Source: Mesocentrotus franciscanus (Eukaryota > Echinodermata > Echinoidea > Camarodonta > Strongylocentrotidae). From it: 64,000 nt of DNA. This document shows, piece after piece, positions 59,597-64,000 of this stretch (position 1 is the first letter of the stretch; every line of letters begins with the position of its first letter). Position numbers and translations under genes: made by a program. The stretch lies in assembly GCA_037976565.1 (NCBI GenBank), contig CP137671.1:22879019-22943018 (forward strand). The letters are read 5' to 3'. Under the pieces are notes generated by a model that did no database searches, was not told the DNA's origin, and worked only from the letters and a program-made list of their open reading frames with translations.

Positions 59597-60427
59597 TCAA
59601 CTCTTGTTTGTTGGATAAATGTCTTCACCATTAGTTGGTACTATTGCTCTCGCAAGTGAAGAAGTATGATCGTGATGATAGGAAGTGGTTAGGGAAACGG
59701 AGGGCGCATGTGTGATAGTTGGACACGGGTTGCCTGGGTTATATACCTCGTCTTGGGATAAGGGGTCCAATACAACGTCATTACAATCACAGCTTTCTTT
59801 GGGTTCCACCAGCTGGAAAGAGCAACAGTTTACATGATGGCGATTCTGTACCAGAATGGTCTGTTTCAGTGTCTTATCATTTTCGGATGGTTCACCTAAA
59901 TGAGGCATCCGCATACCCCTTTGATGGCATTGAATCTGCCCTAACATACTTCCAACTGTAGCTATGCAATGCAGCTTTACCCAGTCTCCTGCATAATCAT
60001 GGCTACCACCAAAACTACAATGTGCTACGCCGGGGAGAAAGTCAACATGTAGGTCAATCCTTGTGATGTTCATGTAGTTTCGATGGTATATAAGGAGAAT
60101 GTATGTTCCTCCATCAGTTCTCTTCACTGGATCTATACTTAACAGGAGGAAACAATGATCTTCTTCTTCTTCAGTAGGATCCTCAACTTTGAATCGTTCA
60201 GACTGATCAGGATTCAGTTCGAAAAACTCTGGCTTTGCTGAATTGTAAAATGGACGTCTATTTCCATACTGCAATGTGATCTTAAAACTGTCACATGGAT
60301 ATGAAAAATGAAGCTGAACTGACTTTCCCTCTATGGCATTTATAAATGAATCACATCTAGATGATGTTATTAAAGAAACAACAAAGATGAAAGCACCAAG
60401 GAGGAAAGCTTCTTTAAACCAATACAT
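59597..60427 (-). CDS. Ig-like protein paralogue 2, shortened before the membrane segment
   Basis: 276 residues. Signal peptide 1-25, V-like domain with Cys45 and Cys92 and TDGGTYILL at 104-112, second Ig-like domain with Cys154 and Cys201/202, then a Thr/Ser/His-rich stalk. It aligns with paralogue 1 up to residue 268, loses nine bases, and ends in YPTNKS followed by stop; the membrane segment and tail of paralogue 1 have no counterpart here. If expressed it would be secreted. The domain-1 loss of the usual second Cys is shared, so it predates the duplication. It could be a functional soluble form or a gene broken by the insertions downstream. Confidence 0.7.
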   Translation of the reverse strand: MYWFKEAFLLGAFIFVVSLITSSRCDSFINAIEGKSVQLHFSYPCDSFKITLQYGNRRPFYNSAKPEFFELNPDQSERFKVEDPTEEEEDHCFLLLSIDPVKRTDGGTYILLIYHRNYMNITRIDLHVDFLPGVAHCSFGGSHDYAGDWVKLHCIATVGSMLGQIQCHQRGMRMPHLGEPSENDKTLKQTILVQNRHHVNCCSFQLVEPKESCDCNDVVLDPLSQDEVYNPGNPCPTITHAPSVSLTTSYHHDHTSSLARAIVPTNGEDIYPTNKS

Positions 60428-60444
60428 TGTGTCTTATGTGAACA

Positions 60445-60965
60445 CTAAATGAGAAAAGATCAGCATGGCAGTGCGCCTGGAAAATGTTTTTAGGCCTACC
60501 AAACCATTACACTTAACAATAATCTCAAGATTACCATTACATTTTGCATAATATATACGTTGATTAAAAATAGGATGAGTTAAAACTGGTACCAGAAAAT
60601 CTCTTAGGAAGTCCTTGGCAGTCAGTTGAGATGATGATGATGATGATAATCAGGATAATGTTCCGTAGTTCCTCTTCTTTTTCTTTAACTACATAGCATA
60701 TACGAGCTTACGTAAATTATCTTTAATTTGATACAGATAACCGCCCGTTCCTTAATCTTTAGAGTTCACAGGTTTTTACTTTCGAAAGTGGTCTAGGATT
60801 GATTCCTTGAAAATGTCCACATCTAAACTGTTTTCTTTCAAACAAAGTGTACTTGTCTTGTATGATAATCACAAAGTACTCGTCTTTGAAAGAAGTGATC
60901 ATGGTGGAATAAGGCTAAGAGGATAATCTCTCCGAACGCGATGACAAAGGCAGAACGTATCTGAC
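60445..60965 (-). other. Candidate 5' UTR intron of Ig gene 2
   Basis: A good acceptor, GATCTTTTCTCATTTAG, lies 17 bases before the ATG. The donor after the small exon reads GTCAGA, weaker than GTAAGG/GTAAGA in the other two copies. 521 bases if spliced. Confidence 0.4.
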
Positions 60966-61000
60966 CGGCACTGATCACTAGAAGTCGTTACGTTGGAAAT
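60966..61000 (-). other. Small exon-like segment upstream of Ig gene 2
   Basis: 35 bases after TACCTTATCTTTTCAG on the minus strand, ending in GTGCCG before GTCAGA. The same length as the orphan copy at 17818-17852. Confidence 0.4.
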
Positions 61001-62580
61001 CTGAAAAGATAAGGTAGAGATTTTCAATTTTAACATATTTTTTTAAATCGAGACCAATGAACAGAATGTATTGTTAATGGTATTTTGAAACTCGAAGCGT
61101 CATTATACCGATTCTCGTTGTAATGCGTACCAAAAACCATGCCCCACAATAGCGAATTATTCCCTGAATGTAAATGGAATCAGAGAAGCAGACACTCACA
61201 TCTCCCTGGTGCAGGTAGGTCTTTTTAAACATATAAAGCGGGAGGGGCGGGGGGTGATGGGTACCGTGGGTAACGACACTGTTGAAAGGGTTCAAGACAA
61301 GAAGTTTATCAACAAAGAGCCACACTAGAATCGCCCCTGGGTGGGATAGGATGGCAACCATTATTCACAGCATTATCAGTTTTCAAATATTATTATGGCG
61401 TTCGTCATATCCTGTTATTTGTGAAATGTTCCTGAATCATGACTAATGCTGCACTGAATTATGTATAAAGCAATTTTTGTCCTGTTTAACATCTAGTGTT
61501 TTTTCGGTCCTCACTTCTCCTTTCCAAAATCAATTTATTTATCTATTTATTTTCTTTTTACATGGTATAAAGAACAGCCTGTAGCGAAATTACAGATTTA
61601 GTTTAATTGCAACTTAATAAGATATGTAGTGATGAAAACGAAATGTCAAGCTACCAAATCCGTGTTTGAAATAACCATACAGCATTTCTATGAACCGTGA
61701 CGATGGCTATTTCTATTTTTTTTAAGACAAAGTTCAATGAAGTATGTCTTCGTGCAAATACTATAGAACCTCAACAATGATAGTATATTAGCATCTAAAA
61801 AGTTACCAATTGAAAAAATCAAGTGTGGCCTGGACATTTTCTTAAATTATCCTACTTGAGATGCCAATTGCCATGTTACCTCTGCCATGATTGATTTGAA
61901 ATTTCGGGCGAGATTTCGGGCGAGATTTCGGGCTACCTAATCCGGGCCCGATTTATTTTTCTTTTGTGGTGGTGGTCCCTCACCACTTATGGCAATGGCA
62001 ATGGCATCTAAACAAGGATCAATTATTAAGAAAATGTCAAGGCCATCTTGGTCCTATAGTATTTGCACGCCGACATACTCCATTGACTAATGTGACAAGA
62101 GTCCGAAGGTCATGTCGTAGTTGAGTACCGACTAAGACACATACATCCCACGCACACCCCCTCCCTCACCCCACACACACCATAGGTCGCCAACAGAATC
62201 ACTCTGGTATTGCCAAAAGAACAAACTTTTATCAAATGTGAAGCAGTGTGAAGACACACATACACCCACACACATGTGCAGGGCATTATTGATGATCAGT
62301 TTCAACAAATTTCCAATACAGACTTGGATCATAACAGAATAACAAAAACGTTAAGTTTTTTCACAATGTACGGGACATTGCATTATTCGATTTGTTTTCA
62401 AATTACCAAACGCATGAACAAAACAAGACAAGAAAACAAAAATGTTTGGAAATGCATAGGCCGACATGGTAGCTTATTTTTGTGTTAAATAGACGAATTA
62501 GAATTTAGCTGACCTTACCTAGAGCATCCCTTTTCACCCTCTGGTCATCTCAGAAATTCAAACTGCTTGTCATATGTTGG
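61001..62580. other. Upstream flank of Ig gene 2, then CA-rich non-coding sequence
   Basis: 61001-61760 matches 15271-15960. 62130-62275 holds CA-rich tracts as in the other copies. No gene recognised in 61760-62580. Confidence 0.5.
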
Positions 62581-62589
62581 CTGCTTTAA

Positions 62590-63155
62590 AGTACAAGTCC
62601 ACTCCACTGAAAAGTTGAGCTGATTGGATAGACAAAAATCTAAAAAGCCCAAATATAACTTGGTTTTAGAAAATGGTGCTCAGATTTATTTTTAATAATT
62701 TTTTTAATGAGCAAAAAACAAGTTAATGAGCGAGTCGGTTGTGACGTAGGGTCCTCACAACACAGATTCGTAATGTAACCAAATTTAATGCATACGGCTT
62801 TGTGAAGTGCCTCGATACAAACTATTTCATTCACCTGATAAGAATAATGAAACACTATTATTCTTATCAGGTGAAAGAAATAGTTTGTATAGAGGCACTT
62901 CACAAAGACGTATGCATTAAATTTGGTTACATTACGAAAATAGCCTATTGTCAGAATGTATACCGCTGGCACTTTCGTTGTGAGGAGCATACGTCACATC
63001 CGTACAGCAATATAAATTTTTTGCTCGAAATACCCGAAACAAAAATCGCTCTTAAAAATCACCTGATTGAAGTACGCCCGTGATATTTGGCAGTTTTAAC
63101 CTTTGATTTATTTACAAAATGTTATAATGTTTGAAAATCGGAGTGGACTTGGGCT
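62590..63155. mobile_element. Palindromic MITE at a TTAA site, copy 2
   Basis: Between TTAA at 62586-62589 and 63156-63159, with ends AGTACAAGTCCACTCC and, inverted, AGCCCAAGTCCACTCC. The central palindrome (about 62770-62940) has the loop near 62856. It is the reverse-oriented relative of 21311-21846. The sequence after it joins the start of a third Ig unit. Confidence 0.8.
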
Positions 63156-64000
63156 TTAATAGACGGGCCTGTAAACATATTCCAAAGTCACACTTGACTT
63201 CTACTTCTGGCTCAGAAGAGTAACAGCAAAATAGTGACAAACAAGTCTCACAAACCTCTCAGAACATTCCAACTCCCAACCCGAACTTGGCTACGTGCCC
63301 GATTTGTGTGTGTATTGGGTTTTTACAGACGTGTATCAATCAGATATGATTATATACGTCTGGGGACGTCACCATCCAAAAGACGTGACTCAGTTTCGAA
63401 CCTGCGTCCTCGGCTGAATCAGTTTGTAACTTCCACTGTTAGTTGGATTACAGGCGCACGCCACAACGCCGATTTGAATGTTGGCTATTGTTATGAAGGG
63501 AAGTTTTTGAAATCTAGAACAGACCGGTTTACTAATAGAAAATGTTGGTTATTGTTAGGAACCGAAATTCGTGAAATATAGAATAAACCGGTTTACTAAT
63601 AGAATAAATAGATACGAATAGAACAAGAAATTGTAGGAAGATGAAAAAAAAGTAGAAGCGAAATAATATTTTCACGAGCAAAAAAGTAATAATATGAAAA
63701 GCAAATATGAGTAGACCATCTAAAATAGCACATAATTTGCTGCTCCTCTCCGTCGTTCTATTGCAAATTGCAAGTTTATAGAGCGTCGCAGAAAATATAT
63801 GGTTATTTCCACCACCAACGTGACTATATATTTTTGTTATAACTTGTTTTATGTGTTCTTCTTATTTCTCATTGGGTGTGTTCATTTGTAATGGTCATTT
63901 GGTCCAACATCGATTCGTCTGACTCTTATCGTCTCACCTCTTAATTACTCTCACCTTGATTTTGAGAATATCATGAAGGATCCCCAACACCCCCTTCATC
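63156..64000 (+). repeat. Start of a third copy of the Ig-unit flank
   Basis: Aligns with about 7912-9130: AGACGGGCC, CAAAGTCACACTTGACTTCTACTT, CCCGAACTTGGCTACGTGCCC and GGTCATTTGGTCCAACATCG occur in the same order. A separate piece (about 63303-63465) is inserted relative to the first copy. No gene before the window ends. Confidence 0.6.

Overview
This is a gene-poor, AT-rich stretch of an animal nuclear genome, packed with repeats. The most likely source is an echinoderm, probably a sea urchin. Three things point there: a foldback transposon whose long arms are 15-bp tandem repeats and which is flanked by 8-bp target duplications (the layout of sea urchin TU elements), a non-LTR retrotransposon carrying a 2A translational-recoding motif just before its endonuclease (known from sea urchin and other marine invertebrate elements), and SINEs ending in short ATT repeats. 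The taxonomic call is an inference; no marker gene is present.

Only two loci look like host protein genes. They are paralogues on the minus strand about 46 kb apart: an intact 316-residue membrane protein with two Ig-like domains (13767-14717) and a 276-residue copy that stops before the membrane segment (59597-60427). Each has the same upstream flank with a small candidate non-coding exon. A third copy of that flank (about 17380-18250, resuming at about 28360) has no gene beside it. Large parts of 3.8-18.2 kb match 50.9-62.5 kb in the same orientation, and 63.16-64.0 kb repeats the region near 7.9-9.1 kb. The window is therefore read as part of a tandem array of Ig-gene units, later broken up by transposons and rearrangement.

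Layout. 0.3-2.8 kb: rolling-circle-like element (family X). 3.8-7.7 kb: a SINE split by a 3.5-kb TU-like foldback element. 7.7-18.2 kb: first Ig unit with MITE, hAT-like and LINE fragments. 18.25-28.36 kb: a Russian-doll nest of family X and Y rolling-circle-like elements, with MITEs and tRNA-like segments inside. 29.0-34.9 and 34.9-42.7 kb: two copies of one duplicated segment, each with different insertions (a CGTAA-rich element and a hAT-like element in the first; a hAT-like element containing a fresh 1.65-kb tandem duplication and a TTAA MITE in the second). 43.2-46.6 kb: MITE, LINE tail, minisatellite and hAT-like sequence. 46.6-50.3 kb: decayed 2A-bearing LINE on the minus strand. 50.9-62.5 kb: second Ig unit. 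62.6-64.0 kb: palindromic MITE and the start of a third unit.

Because so much is duplicated, many insertions can be compared with an empty paralogous site in the same window. That fixes the ends of the foldback element, the hAT, several MITEs and the outermost family Y element from sequence alone. The strongest candidate for something undescribed is the X/Y family: each copy has a 5' hairpin whose left arm pairs with a short repeat just before a 3' hairpin and CTAG end, the pairing covaries between copies, and new copies have landed just behind the heads of older ones.
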